Shown: positions 8,949 through 18,323 of the stretch, piece after piece | Layout of the letters: each line of letters opens with the position of its first letter | Numbering within the stretch: the first letter of the stretch is position 1 | Assembly: GCA_019359035.1 (NCBI GenBank) | Contig: JAHHIC010000074.1 | Coordinates: 248,001 to 312,000, forward strand | Direction: 5' to 3' | Origin: Scytonematopsis contorta HA4267-MV1 | GTDB lineage: Bacteria; Cyanobacteriota; Cyanobacteriia; Cyanobacteriales; Nostocaceae | DNA: 64,000 nt | Position numbers and translations under genes: made by a program | The notes under the pieces: generated by a model | Told to the model about the DNA's origin: nothing | The model's database searches: none | What the model saw: only the letters and a program-made list of their open reading frames with translations

Positions 8949-9271
8949 AAAAATACCGTCAACTAATTCAAGAATTATTACAAGCTTACAGCGAAATAAA
9001 AGCCAGTAACGAAGAAGTCGAAGCAGAGTTAATTTTTGATACGGTACGTGACCGCTATCAACTTGTTCATGCTGGTTGGTCAAATAAACGTCGTGTATAT
9101 GGATGTGTTTTACATCTAGATATTAAAAACGAAAAAATCTGGATTCAACACGATGGAACAGAAGGGGGTATTGCTAATGAACTGACCAACAAAGGTGTAC
9201 CTAAGCAAGATATTGTATTAGCTTTTCATTCCCCTTTTAAACGACAATTCACTGAGTTCGCTGTTAGTTGA
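8936..9271 (+). CDS. xisI: XisI family protein
   Basis: The 111-residue protein matches the usual XisI length and pattern: VEKYRQLIQELLQAY, then FDTVRDRYQLVHAGW, KRRVYGCVLHLDIKNEKIWI, QHDGTEGGIANEL and PKQDIVLAFHSPFKRQFTEF. It is the partner of the overlapping xisH. The pair is thought to act together, and the combination of a nuclease-like XisH with a small partner would also fit a toxin-antitoxin-like or conflict role (inference). No recombinase gene is nearby. Confidence 0.93.
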   Translation: MAKVEKYRQLIQELLQAYSEIKASNEEVEAELIFDTVRDRYQLVHAGWSNKRRVYGCVLHLDIKNEKIWIQHDGTEGGIANELTNKGVPKQDIVLAFHSPFKRQFTEFAVS

Positions 9272-9744
9272 GATTTTTATATTATTTTGAACATTCGGTT
9301 CTTTCGTACATAGCGTGCTAAATTTTAATTACATTCGATAATTTTCCTTTATTTTCAAGGCTTACAGGTACTTATAGCTGAAATTCAAGTAATTTTATAG
9401 TTTTAGAGGTAATAATGGCTGTAAGATAGATAGAGTAAGGATTTCAAGCTGATTTTTAACAGATTTAGCACGCGCTTTGTACGCAAGAGCCGTTTTGGAA
9501 TAGGCGTTTACCAGATAGATGAGAAGATAAGCTATGATATTTTGGCTATGCATTGCTAGGCGAAAAACCTCGATAAGCCAGCCCATGTATGGCTTCAGCC
9601 TCTTGAAAGCATTTCAAAGACGAATACGCTAGAAATTTTTAGCCGAATAAAAGGTGATCGCATTTCGACTATTGCAATTGAGTTTGCACAAAATATTTTA
9701 GAATTCAACCAAAACAGGCTGCTTAACTTGAGGGAATCACTACC
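9272..9744. other. 473-bp spacer with a decayed coding remnant
   Basis: There is no intact gene. From 9560 a plus-strand frame runs without a stop to 9744 (reading AHVWLQPLESISKTNTLEIF then SRIKGDRISTIAIEF) but has no start. It ends four bases into the next gene's TTG start. It looks like the 3' remnant of a lost gene. A 63-codon frame on the other strand (9395-9586) has no supporting features. Confidence 0.4.
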
Positions 9745-10041
9745 TTGAAGACACCAAACAAACTATTTCTAGCTTGGCAAGAACCCACTAGTCGTTCCTG
9801 GTTTCCCATCGGTCAGTTGACTTTTGATGGTGTCAGATACAACTTTGTCTACACGCAAGGAGCAAAAGAAGCCCAACAAAAATGTGGTTTTAAACCTTTG
9901 TTATCCTTTCCCAATTTTTATACAGAATACATATCAACCTACTTGTTTCCCGTATTTGCGAATCGACTGATGTCCCTTCAGCTATTTTCCCGTCAAGAAT
10001 ATCAGCTTCTAATAAAGGAGGAACTTATATCGATTGTGTGA
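9745..10041 (+). CDS. Probably truncated cyanobacterial HIRAN-like protein
   Basis: The product begins KLFLAWQEPTSRSWFPIGQL and continues with YNFVYTQGAKEAQQKCGF and YLFPVFANRLMS. This is an N-terminal module I associate with longer cyanobacterial proteins related to HIRAN-type domains. After ANRLMS the sequence diverges (LQLFSRQEYQLL) and stops at 98 residues. Longer relatives, as I remember them, continue with a 'SRPDYQ' segment and a C-terminal half. The gene therefore looks 3'-truncated or frameshifted. The start is TTG with GAGGGA upstream. It converges on the kinase gene. Confidence 0.5.
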   Translation: MKTPNKLFLAWQEPTSRSWFPIGQLTFDGVRYNFVYTQGAKEAQQKCGFKPLLSFPNFYTEYISTYLFPVFANRLMSLQLFSRQEYQLLIKEELISIV

Positions 10042-10053
10042 AGCTTCTTATTT

Positions 10054-10095
10054 CCCCCCTTCCCTCGTAGGGAAGGGGGGTAGGGGGGTTAGGTC
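10054..10095 (-). repeat. GACCTAACCCCC-type 3'-end hairpin repeat
   Basis: Read on the minus strand: GACCTAACCCCCC, TACCCCCC, then a hairpin of TTCCCT and AGGGAA flanked by C and G runs. It starts 10 bases after the stop of the histidine kinase gene. The same element in the same orientation follows the stop codons at 12244 and 48145, so it probably marks or forms transcript 3' ends. Confidence 0.8.
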
Positions 10096-10104
10096 TGCGA
10101 GAAG

Positions 10105-12123
10105 TCAAGTAATACCCTGAGTCACAGGAATTTTAATAATAAATTCAGTCCCCTCCCCAGGAGAAGAAACGCAACGTAGAGAACCCTTGTGTGTTTCCGT
10201 AATAATCTTATAACTAATCGACATTCCCAGACCAGTCCCCTTACCAACAGCCTTAGTAGTAAAAAACGGGTCAAAAATGCGGTTCTGAATATTTTTAGGT
10301 ATCCCCGTTCCATTATCAAAGATTTTTATTTGAACAACATTTTCGCGCTCCAGCATCTCAGTGACAATAGAGATAATATTAGGGTTTTGCCTAATATCTT
10401 TAAAAGCTCTCTTTACATTCTGCTCCTCCAAAGCATCTATAGAATTAGTAATAATATTCATAAATACTTGATTTAGCTGCCCAGCATAACATTCAATCAG
10501 TGGTAAATCACCATAATTTTTGAGTACTTGAATTTCTGGACATTCTGCACTTGCTTTTAAGCGATTCTGTAATATCATCAAAGTACTATCAATACCTTCA
10601 TGAACATCAGCCGTTTTACATTCAGCTTCATCCAAACGAGAAAAAGTTCTTAAGGATTTAACAATTTCCTTAATCCGCTTAGTTCCCAGCATCATTGAGT
10701 TAATGGTTTTACTTAAGTCTTCTTGAAAAAATTCAAGGTCAATATCCTCAGTTTTCGCGATTATTTCTAATATTGGCTCTGGATAATATTTTTGATATAA
10801 ATCTACTAATTCTAATAAATCTTGCATAGACTCATTTATATAAATAATATTTCCATAAATAAAATTAACAGGATTATTAATTTCATGAGCAACACCCGCA
10901 ACCATTTGCCCTAAAGATGACATTTTTTCATTTTGAATCATCTGAGTTTGAGTCCATTGTAGTTCTCGTAGAGCTTCTTCCAGTTGTTGCGCTTGTTGAC
11001 GAATCTGATTTTCTGAATCTCGAAGTTCTTTTTCAGCTTGTTTACGGTCACTAATATTAAATGTTGTACCAACAAGTCGATAAATTCTACCTTGAATATT
11101 TCTTAAAGGATTAAGAGTAGTTAACCACCATGTTTCCTCACCTTTGAGGATACGACACTCCTCATAAACAACAGAGTTATCAGCGTCCAAACATTGCTGA
11201 TAATCTTGCTTAATACTTTTGGCTTGTTCAGAATCAAAAACTTCTTCTAATGTTTTACCAGCAACCTGTGTTCCACTTAAACCCACTGCATGTTCTACTG
11301 GTAAATTCCAACCAGCAAGACGATATTCTCCATTTTCTAAAATATCGGTAACAAAAATTAAATGTTCTACACCATCATAAATACTACGAAGAAATTGCTC
11401 TTTTTCTTGTAATTTTGCTTCAGTCTCAGATAACTTTAGAAAGCGAGCTTCATCTTGTACAATTTGATTTGATTGTGTCGCGATAATTCTCTCTAAATGT
11501 GCTAGCTGATTTTGAACTGTTTGAAAAGCTTCAGCTTGAGCAATTGCTGTATTTAAATGACTTGCAATGTAAGAAATATTTTCAATTTCATCTTTCAACC
11601 AATTTCTTGTTTGAGAATATTGATAAACGCACAAAAATCCCCATGTAGAGTTATTTTGTATTAAAGAAACTATCAAACCAGCTTTTGCCTGGTAATTGGC
11701 TTGTAAATGATTTTTATCATTTAAATTTTCACAATTTTCTCTACATACATAAATTTGTGAATTTTCCGCCAAAACTGATTCTTCTTCTAATGGATTACTC
11801 TGTGATACGTAAGGTTCAATTTGTGTTAAATTCAAATTAAGATGACTTACAAGTGATTCAAATTTAGCTAGAGAGTCTTCAGCAAGAATTCCACACTGGT
11901 GTAAAAAATTGTTACTAGATTCGACTCGACAAATAATAACACTTTCAGCATTAAATAACTTACGCACTTCTTGAGTAGCAACCTCTAATATGGTACTAAA
12001 ATCTAAAGAGAGTCTTATTTTATTAATAGATTGCAGCAAACTGCTTTGTTGATGTGTTATTTTCTCTAACTGTTCGCAAATTTTGTAATCTTGATATGTA
12101 GCAGTACAAAAGTTAGAATTCAT
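10105..12123 (-). CDS. GAF-PAS sensor histidine kinase
   Basis: The 672-residue protein has no membrane span. An N-terminal GAF domain (about 35-200: FSTILEVATQEVRKLFNAES) leads into a coiled linker. A PAS domain with C-terminal extension follows (about 245-365: SIYDGVEHLIFVTD, then RIYRLVGTTFNISDRKQAE). The dimerisation helix carries the phospho-acceptor H413 in AHEINNPVNF. The ATPase domain has the N box NQVFMNIITNSIDAL, then DNGTGIP and GKGTGLGMSIS. All catalytic boxes are present. There is no receiver domain and no adjacent response regulator, so the partner is elsewhere. The catalytic half closely resembles the kinase at 57793. Confidence 0.93.
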   Translation of the reverse strand: MNSNFCTATYQDYKICEQLEKITHQQSSLLQSINKIRLSLDFSTILEVATQEVRKLFNAESVIICRVESSNNFLHQCGILAEDSLAKFESLVSHLNLNLTQIEPYVSQSNPLEEESVLAENSQIYVCRENCENLNDKNHLQANYQAKAGLIVSLIQNNSTWGFLCVYQYSQTRNWLKDEIENISYIASHLNTAIAQAEAFQTVQNQLAHLERIIATQSNQIVQDEARFLKLSETEAKLQEKEQFLRSIYDGVEHLIFVTDILENGEYRLAGWNLPVEHAVGLSGTQVAGKTLEEVFDSEQAKSIKQDYQQCLDADNSVVYEECRILKGEETWWLTTLNPLRNIQGRIYRLVGTTFNISDRKQAEKELRDSENQIRQQAQQLEEALRELQWTQTQMIQNEKMSSLGQMVAGVAHEINNPVNFIYGNIIYINESMQDLLELVDLYQKYYPEPILEIIAKTEDIDLEFFQEDLSKTINSMMLGTKRIKEIVKSLRTFSRLDEAECKTADVHEGIDSTLMILQNRLKASAECPEIQVLKNYGDLPLIECYAGQLNQVFMNIITNSIDALEEQNVKRAFKDIRQNPNIISIVTEMLERENVVQIKIFDNGTGIPKNIQNRIFDPFFTTKAVGKGTGLGMSISYKIITETHKGSLRCVSSPGEGTEFIIKIPVTQGIT

Positions 12124-12211
12124 AATTGCTATAATTATTTTATTTTACATGTGGTGTGAACGCACTACAACCAAATAATCAATTCAATATTTAGGGACGC
12201 TTCTTTCATTT

Positions 12212-12250
12212 CCCCATTCCCTATAAGGGAAGGGGGTAGGGGGTTAGGTC
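12212..12250 (-). repeat. GACCTAACCCCC-type 3'-end hairpin repeat, overlapping the P450 stop
   Basis: This is the same element as at 10054, in the same orientation to its gene. Its bases GACCTAA encode the last residue (T) and the TAA stop of the P450 gene, followed by the TTCCCT/AGGGAA hairpin. Confidence 0.8.
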
Positions 12251-13479
12251 TTGTCAAACCTAACTGGTAAAGAATATACACCACGCATCGCTAAGTTTGG
12301 AATCCAAAGCAAATTATCTGTATCCAAAGATAAATTATCTAACCGCTGAATAATGCTATTAACTGCAATTTTAGTTTCCAAGCGTGTTAGCATCGCACCC
12401 AAACAAAAATGAATTCCTAAACCTAACCCTAGATGACGATTATCTTTACGTTCAATATCAAGAATTTCTGGATTAGCAAAACGTATTCTATCATGATTAG
12501 CAGCGTGTAGTATACAATATACTTTTTGTCCAGACTTCACCAATTGATTCCCAATTTGACAATCAACAGTCGCTACACGAACAATACTAAAAGCTGGACC
12601 GCAATAACGGAGTAATTCTTCTACTGCACTATCAATAAGTGTTGGATTCTCCCGCAATTTATGTAATTGATGCGGATGTTGCAACAATGCCAATATACCA
12701 TTAGCAATTAAATAGGTAGTAGTTTCATACGCACCAGCCATAAGTGTAATACACACAGATGTCAGTTCTTCATCACTAAGTTTATCCCCATCGACTTCTG
12801 TTGCAATCAGTTTACTAATTACATTTTCTTCTGGATTCTTTTTATATATTGCAATCAAAGCATCAAAATATTGTTTACATTCCAGCAAGCTGTAATATGT
12901 AAATTCGATGATATCATCCGTTGCAAAACCAGCCCCAAACAACATAAACATATCACTGCTCCATTGTTTGAGCTTAGTAATATCTTGACGAGGAATACCA
13001 AGAAAATGACTAGTAACAAGAACTGGCAAAGGAGTAGCAAAATCATCAACAATATCTAATCGTCCAATATTTATGACAGCATCAATCAACTCGTCAGCAT
13101 AACATTGAATTAAAGACTTAAGACCATTAATTACTTGTGGTGTAAATACTCCGGAAACAAGCTTACGAATTCTTGTATGTCGAGGTGGGTCAGAAAAAAC
13201 CATCCATTGAGTAAAATAGTCGTTGCAATAATTCAGCTTCTCTTGTACTGTTTCAGAACCTCCTTTACCAATTTTTCCGTTTCGATTAACAGAATATCGT
13301 GAATCACGAATTACACTGTGAATATCATCGTAGCGAGTTAATATCCAGGACTCTAATTCCGAATGCCAATATACGGGGTCATAAATCCGCATCTGGTTTA
13401 ATGTTTCATCAGGAGCGGCATAAAAACTATGGCTATTTAAATCATAGCTAATTGCTGGGGACGGGCTTTCGATAAACAT
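12244..13479 (-). CDS. Cytochrome P450 (bacterial soluble type)
   Basis: The 411-residue protein has normal length for class I bacterial P450s. The I helix has AGAYETTT (about 250-257; the acid-alcohol pair for oxygen activation is E-T), the K helix EELLR gives the ExxR motif, and C359 in GIHFCLG is the haem ligand. The usual Phe of FxxGxxxCxG is Leu here (LGLGIHFCLG), a departure seen in few P450s. DPPRHTRIRKLV is the C-helix signature. There is no signal peptide. The substrate cannot be read from sequence; members of this type act in natural-product or fatty-acid oxidation. No ferredoxin gene is adjacent. The gene follows an unknown gene on the same strand. Confidence 0.93.
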   Translation of the reverse strand: MFIESPSPAISYDLNSHSFYAAPDETLNQMRIYDPVYWHSELESWILTRYDDIHSVIRDSRYSVNRNGKIGKGGSETVQEKLNYCNDYFTQWMVFSDPPRHTRIRKLVSGVFTPQVINGLKSLIQCYADELIDAVINIGRLDIVDDFATPLPVLVTSHFLGIPRQDITKLKQWSSDMFMLFGAGFATDDIIEFTYYSLLECKQYFDALIAIYKKNPEENVISKLIATEVDGDKLSDEELTSVCITLMAGAYETTTYLIANGILALLQHPHQLHKLRENPTLIDSAVEELLRYCGPAFSIVRVATVDCQIGNQLVKSGQKVYCILHAANHDRIRFANPEILDIERKDNRHLGLGLGIHFCLGAMLTRLETKIAVNSIIQRLDNLSLDTDNLLWIPNLAMRGVYSLPVRFDKT

Positions 13480-13542
13480 AAATTTGTGACTCTTTAAATC
13501 TTTAACTTTAAGATTTTGGAGCGCACCCTTTTTTATTATTCT

Positions 13543-14250
13543 TTAATCCATATCGGCTTCTTTGCATTCACTATCTCGTCTTCCCCGATAAGCTCTTGTC
13601 AATTCCAGAGTTTCAGGAACAATTTCTACTCTGGGTGCAATAACTACATATCTAGAACCAAGATATTTTGCTTTAAAGTTTTTCATCCAACCGTGATGAT
13701 TTAAGACACCTTGGGAGTCAAATCCAATAATCGACACCCCGCTTCGGTCATAGCTTCCAGATAGTAAGAAAGTCCAATAGGTTTGGTCTGGATAATAACC
13801 AAATTTGTATTTAAAAGTCGCTACAAACGCTAAATACCTTCTGAAGTCCATACCATGAATTCCTTCATCTTCGTAAATACGCTTTGCAGCAACTCCAGAA
13901 CGATAAATTAATTCTGGGTTTTTATCAACAGATGTTACAAACCACTGGTCTTCATTCACCATGACATTTCTAATCATGGTTTCTGTTTCAAAATTGACGT
14001 TTGCTTTGATTCCAAATTTTTCGCACAGCTCACTCATAGAAATTTTGGCTGGTAGATATACAAGTAGCTCCTGAGTATTTTCTAGCTCTTTTATTTCAGC
14101 GTCTGTAAATGGACAAGGGGAAATAGGTATATCTCCATAAAGAGTATGGATATAGTTTAATATACCTTCTTGAATTTGATTATTCTCAACTTGCTGCAAG
14201 TTGGTAATTGTGGATTCTATCGCGAGATTTGCTTGCAATAATGAATTCAT
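13543..14250 (-). CDS. Hypothetical protein upstream of P450
   Basis: This 235-residue soluble protein is of unrecognised family. It shows PISPCPFTDAEIKELENTQE (about 42-61), KRIYEDEGIHGMDFRRYLAF and YPDQTYWTFLLSGSYDRSGV. Next comes a beta-rich end, KYLGSRYVVIAPRVEIVPE. The ISPCPFTDAEI element recalls the start of a ligand-binding or carrier-like module, but I cannot place it. It lies 63 bases before the P450 on the same strand, so co-transcription is likely and it may be the P450's partner or supply its substrate (inference). Confidence 0.65.
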   Translation of the reverse strand: MNSLLQANLAIESTITNLQQVENNQIQEGILNYIHTLYGDIPISPCPFTDAEIKELENTQELLVYLPAKISMSELCEKFGIKANVNFETETMIRNVMVNEDQWFVTSVDKNPELIYRSGVAAKRIYEDEGIHGMDFRRYLAFVATFKYKFGYYPDQTYWTFLLSGSYDRSGVSIIGFDSQGVLNHHGWMKNFKAKYLGSRYVVIAPRVEIVPETLELTRAYRGRRDSECKEADMD

Positions 14251-15404
14251 ATATTTTTCTTGGATAATTTGGTGATTGGTGATTGGTAATTAGTAATTGG
14301 TGATTGGCAATAATCTACACGAAGTTTATTCTTGTAACTACTAGCCATTACCCATTACCCATTACCATTAAGCTTTGTAGAATATGTTTATGTGCGACTG
14401 CTCAATAATACTAACTATTTATTCTCTGAAAAATAAATGGTATTTCCACTACAAGAAAAAACATATCTTTGGAAATAATTTTATAAATAACTTGCCAAAG
14501 AATAAAATATGACAAGTAAAAAATAAGTACGTATTTATCCGCTATGTTTTGTCAGCTAATTCTAATTTATTAGTGTGTAATCAAGTAGTCATATACACTT
14601 TTCATACTGAGATGTAAATGATTTATTTAAGCATTTCTTAAGAAATAGCAAATAGCTTAGTTAGGTTAAATCGCTTTGCCACAGCTAGTTGTATTAGTTT
14701 TTACCTACAGCCAGAAAGTTAATTTCAGAGACGCGAAGGTAACTATAGTCTTCATAAAAATTATAAAATTAATGTATAAAATATCATCACATATTAGACT
14801 AAAAAATGTCATTAATGTTTTTTGAAAAGAGATTTCTTAATATCTATATAATGTTATGACTTTCTTTGATGAAATGAATCACTCACAAAAACTTAAAAAA
14901 TATTGTTATTGTAAAGATTAAAAATATGTTCATTGACGTTCATTAATTAGCCAATTCGTACTACTCAACTTGTATCCGTCACAAAATGAGGGTAAATATT
15001 AGCTTTTATCTGTAATTATTATTCATAACTATCTTGACATTTTTCCTTATCAGAATAAATCAGTATATTTTAGTAATTTCTGTAAAGAAGTAATAAAGAT
15101 ATTTATATATACTCAATTACGAGAATGAGTACAGAGTACATTGGCTACACTGTGGTTTGTAAATTACGCCGATACCATAACCCTAATAACTCACTTTTTA
15201 TACCCTACAGCTACTCTGAAAATAGCAGTTCACAAAAACTTAAAAAACAGATGTTATTGTAAAGATTTCAAACATCACACGAATCAATTTAAGGAACTGA
15301 CCAATAACTTCCTGTATATGTTTTTCAAGTGTTAATTTAGCAATACCCATTTTCAGCATCTTCCACAAAGCACTAACAAAACAAACATATATTTTCATCC
15401 GGTT
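14251..15404. other. 1.15-kb AT-rich spacer with a duplicated 40-bp block
   Basis: There is no supportable gene. The left end carries short tandem repeats (GGTGATTGGTGATTGG and CATTACCCATTACC, 14270-14370). A block beginning TCACAAAAACTTAAAAAA and ending TGTTATTGTAAAGATT occurs twice in direct orientation (14882-14919 and 15229-15268). The second copy is 136 bases upstream of the TIGR02921-type gene. A regulatory role for that gene is possible. Confidence 0.6.
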
Positions 15405-18227
15405 ATGACAAAACTGCTTAAAACTACACTCCAAGCCATATTTTGGATTTGGAACCTCGTCTTCCTCGTTGTTGTATACTTTGGTATTTTGCCCGTCGTT
15501 GGCTTACCCTTAATACAAGCGACATTTCGTGGAGACGTTCCAATAGACTTTTTTCTCTCCCTAGTTGGTTTGATTGCAGTACCGACAATTTGTACTATTC
15601 TTGGTGCTTGGAAGCTGAGAAATAATCCTCTGGATGAGTTTCGCTTATTTTATGGTATTGAAGCACCTTTATTTTTACTCTGCTTACTACGACTATTTTT
15701 ATTTAGAGAAATGACACCAGCGAGTACCCACATTTTAACGAGTGTAGGTATTTGCATTTTTGCGTTTGCTGCTGAATTATTTTACGGTTACGCTGAACGA
15801 CGACGCTCTGTTACATGGTTACAGATGCTAGCACACACTTTAATGTTGTTCGTTGGTGTCTATGCTGGTATTATCATGCTATTTTATGCTATTCCCGTAG
15901 CCGCTTGGTTGGTCAAAGAATTCTTTCAATTTTACTGGTTAAAAGGTCTTTGGTATTTGTTTACACATGACCCTATAGGCACGGTCTTGTGGTGGACACC
16001 TTGGACTATAGTTTTGTTCATCTTAACTTCTTCTTTGTTTGTGGTGATGCCTTCTATGGTCGCTGCTCTTTATACCTCATCTGGATGGCGAATTATACGT
16101 AAGTTCTTTGAACAGTATGGGCAAAAGCGGACATTAGCAGGAACTTTAGGAATTGCTATAACATCATTAACTCTCTTCTTTTCCTTTCAACAGCAACCCC
16201 AAGTTCAAGCTTTTTCATTATTAGAACGTCCTATACAAACAGATAATGCTCGAAAGGAACTTCTTGCAAATTCAGAAACAATTCGTTCCGGTCTAGTAAA
16301 TGCTTACTTACACAACTACCGCTACCTCAGCAGCGTCCAAGAGAACAACCACATAAAAGTAATGTATAAGGGTATTTTTGGTTTACCCGAATCGCTTGCT
16401 CAGGGTCTGCAAGATACCTATAATCGCTTAATGTCACCATTTTTATATAAAGGTAGCGCATTTGATGCCGATAAAGCAGAGAAACTATATGCTCAATTTT
16501 TTGATAAATCAATACAAAAAGGTGAACAACCATCCATTAACCATGCTCTAGAATCTACCTCTAACTTAGACGAAGCCAAAGCAGGATTACTAAATCTTAA
16601 CCAGAAAAAAGTTTGGCTACGTAAACAAGAAGTTACAGTCAAAGAAAATGGTGACTCAGCAGATGTACAACTTTACGAAGTTTACGAAAATAAAACCAGA
16701 GACGTACAGGAAGTATTTTATTCCTTCTCTCTCCCAGAAAGCTCAGTAATCACAGGTATTTGGTTGGGTGACACAGCAGATTTATCCAAGCGTTTTGAAT
16801 TTGTTGTTTCTCCCCGTGGTGCAGCACAAAAGGTATACAATCGACAAGTACAGCGAGCAAGACCGATAGACCCAGCGTTATTAGAACAAGTCGGACCGAG
16901 ACATTATCGCTTACGAGCATTTCCCATACCAGTTATAAATTCAGGATTCGCAAATGCAGTAGGCACTCAACCAAATACACAACCCAATCGTCCAACAGAA
17001 ATGCATATGTGGCTGACTTATAAAGTCATGCAACAAGAAAAAGGTTGGGCTTTACCTCAGTTAGGGGAAAAACGGAATATTTTTTGGACAGATGAAACCA
17101 AACGAATTCGTAACGGTAAACCCAGCAACGAAAGATTAGACGATTGGGTAGAAGCGTATATACCAGCAAACAAACCGTATCAACCAGCTTTACATCAGGT
17201 CAAATTAACTGACGAATACACAATAACAGCCAAACCACTAACAGAAAAAGATTATTCCTTACCCAAAAATCAACGGTTCGCTATCGTCCTTGACAGTTCT
17301 CTAAGTATGAACTCGCACATCAAAGATTTAAATAAAACCTTTGATTGGCTGAAAAAACAAGGCTTTGCCAACAATAGTTTGACTGATAACGATGCTGACT
17401 TATACATTACTTCAACCAAAGGGTCAGAACCGAAGCGACTGGATGATGTTAACCAGTTTAATCCTGGAAAAATTATCTTTTACGGTAGCGTGCAACTAAA
17501 AGATATGTTGCAACAGTTTGACAAATTGCGAGGTGACACTGTTTATAACGGTATTTTACTAGTAACAGACGAAGGAAGTTACGAACTATCTAACGACAAA
17601 AAAAATATCCCCGCATTATCAGCACCATTATGGATGGTACATTTAGGAGCATTCCCACCAGCTTATGATGATACGACGTTAAAAGCAATTGAAAATAGTG
17701 GTGGTGGAGTTTCCGCTGAACTTTCGGAAGTTTTCAAAAGGTTAGCGACAAAATCAGCATTGGGTGAAAATGCGGTAAGCGTAGTTGATAATTACGCTTG
17801 GTTAATGGAAAAAACCCAAGTCACACCCCCCTCATCCCCCCCCAAATCCCCACTCCCCACTCCCCACTCCCTCGAACCATTAGCAGCAAGGCAATTAGTT
17901 TTAGGGTTGAGTCGCGAGAAAAATTTAGACAAATTAACTGAGTTAGACGCGATTCATGCACTAGCCAAAAAATACAAAATTGTCACTCCTTATTCTTCTA
18001 TGATTGTGTTGGTAAACGATGAACAACGACGACAATTAAAAGAAGCAGAAGCAGACAAAGACCGTTTCGACCGCAAAGTTGAATCAGGAAAAGAGAATTT
18101 AACTAAGCCTTTTAATCCTCTAAATACCGTTTCTGTTCCTGAACCTTCTAACGCTGTGGCTTTGGGAGTTGTGGGAATTATCTTCTTGGTGTTTGCGAAA
18201 AAAGGACGGTTTAAAAAAGCAGGTTAA
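15405..18227 (+). CDS. TIGR02921-type PEP-CTERM family integral membrane protein with VIT and VWA-like domains
   Basis: The 940-residue protein has about seven membrane spans in its N-terminal 270 residues. A large extracytoplasmic part follows, with a VIT-like region (about 400-560: VWLRKQEVTVKENGDSADVQ and PESSVITGIWLG) and a VWA-like region starting at D630 in VLDSSLSMNS (DxSxS metal site). The C-terminus is a PEP-CTERM sorting signal: VPEPSNAVALGVVG, hydrophobic span, basic tail (911-940). PEP-CTERM proteins are processed by exosortase, and no exosortase gene is in the window. Residues about 807-826 are a Pro/Ser linker encoded by a CCCACTCCCC repeat inserted in frame. A terminator follows. 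Confidence 0.88.
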   Translation: MTKLLKTTLQAIFWIWNLVFLVVVYFGILPVVGLPLIQATFRGDVPIDFFLSLVGLIAVPTICTILGAWKLRNNPLDEFRLFYGIEAPLFLLCLLRLFLFREMTPASTHILTSVGICIFAFAAELFYGYAERRRSVTWLQMLAHTLMLFVGVYAGIIMLFYAIPVAAWLVKEFFQFYWLKGLWYLFTHDPIGTVLWWTPWTIVLFILTSSLFVVMPSMVAALYTSSGWRIIRKFFEQYGQKRTLAGTLGIAITSLTLFFSFQQQPQVQAFSLLERPIQTDNARKELLANSETIRSGLVNAYLHNYRYLSSVQENNHIKVMYKGIFGLPESLAQGLQDTYNRLMSPFLYKGSAFDADKAEKLYAQFFDKSIQKGEQPSINHALESTSNLDEAKAGLLNLNQKKVWLRKQEVTVKENGDSADVQLYEVYENKTRDVQEVFYSFSLPESSVITGIWLGDTADLSKRFEFVVSPRGAAQKVYNRQVQRARPIDPALLEQVGPRHYRLRAFPIPVINSGFANAVGTQPNTQPNRPTEMHMWLTYKVMQQEKGWALPQLGEKRNIFWTDETKRIRNGKPSNERLDDWVEAYIPANKPYQPALHQVKLTDEYTITAKPLTEKDYSLPKNQRFAIVLDSSLSMNSHIKDLNKTFDWLKKQGFANNSLTDNDADLYITSTKGSEPKRLDDVNQFNPGKIIFYGSVQLKDMLQQFDKLRGDTVYNGILLVTDEGSYELSNDKKNIPALSAPLWMVHLGAFPPAYDDTTLKAIENSGGGVSAELSEVFKRLATKSALGENAVSVVDNYAWLMEKTQVTPPSSPPKSPLPTPHSLEPLAARQLVLGLSREKNLDKLTELDAIHALAKKYKIVTPYSSMIVLVNDEQRRQLKEAEADKDRFDRKVESGKENLTKPFNPLNTVSVPEPSNAVALGVVGIIFLVFAKKGRFKKAG
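17821..17880. repeat. Short tandem repeat inside a coding sequence
   Basis: CCCCCTCATCC, CCCCAAATCC and CCACTCCCC units form a heptanucleotide-type tandem repeat in frame within the TIGR02921-type gene, encoding a Pro/Ser/Thr linker. The same repeat class occurs at 116-151 inside hsdR and as intergenic repeats near 39,960 and 44,935. Confidence 0.85.
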
Positions 18228-18261
18228 ATTTCTTAAATAGTACTAATTAAAGCATTATGAC

Positions 18262-18292
18262 AAGCTCTGAAATAAATATCAGGGCTTTTTTA
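18262..18292 (+). terminator. Rho-independent terminator after the TIGR02921-type gene
   Basis: AAGCTCTGA pairs with TCAGGGCTT around an eight-base AT loop and is followed by six T residues, 35 bases past the stop codon. Confidence 0.85.
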
Positions 18293-18323
18293 AATGCTAT
18301 GTTCCTTTACTAACATTCTTAGA

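Noticed and set aside
9395-9586. 63-codon frame on the minus strand
   Set aside because: No start context, no family and no conserved neighbour; it overlaps a plus-strand remnant.
15141-15335. 64-codon frame upstream of the TIGR02921-type gene
   Set aside because: It overlaps the duplicated 40-bp block, has low coding character and no ribosome-binding site.
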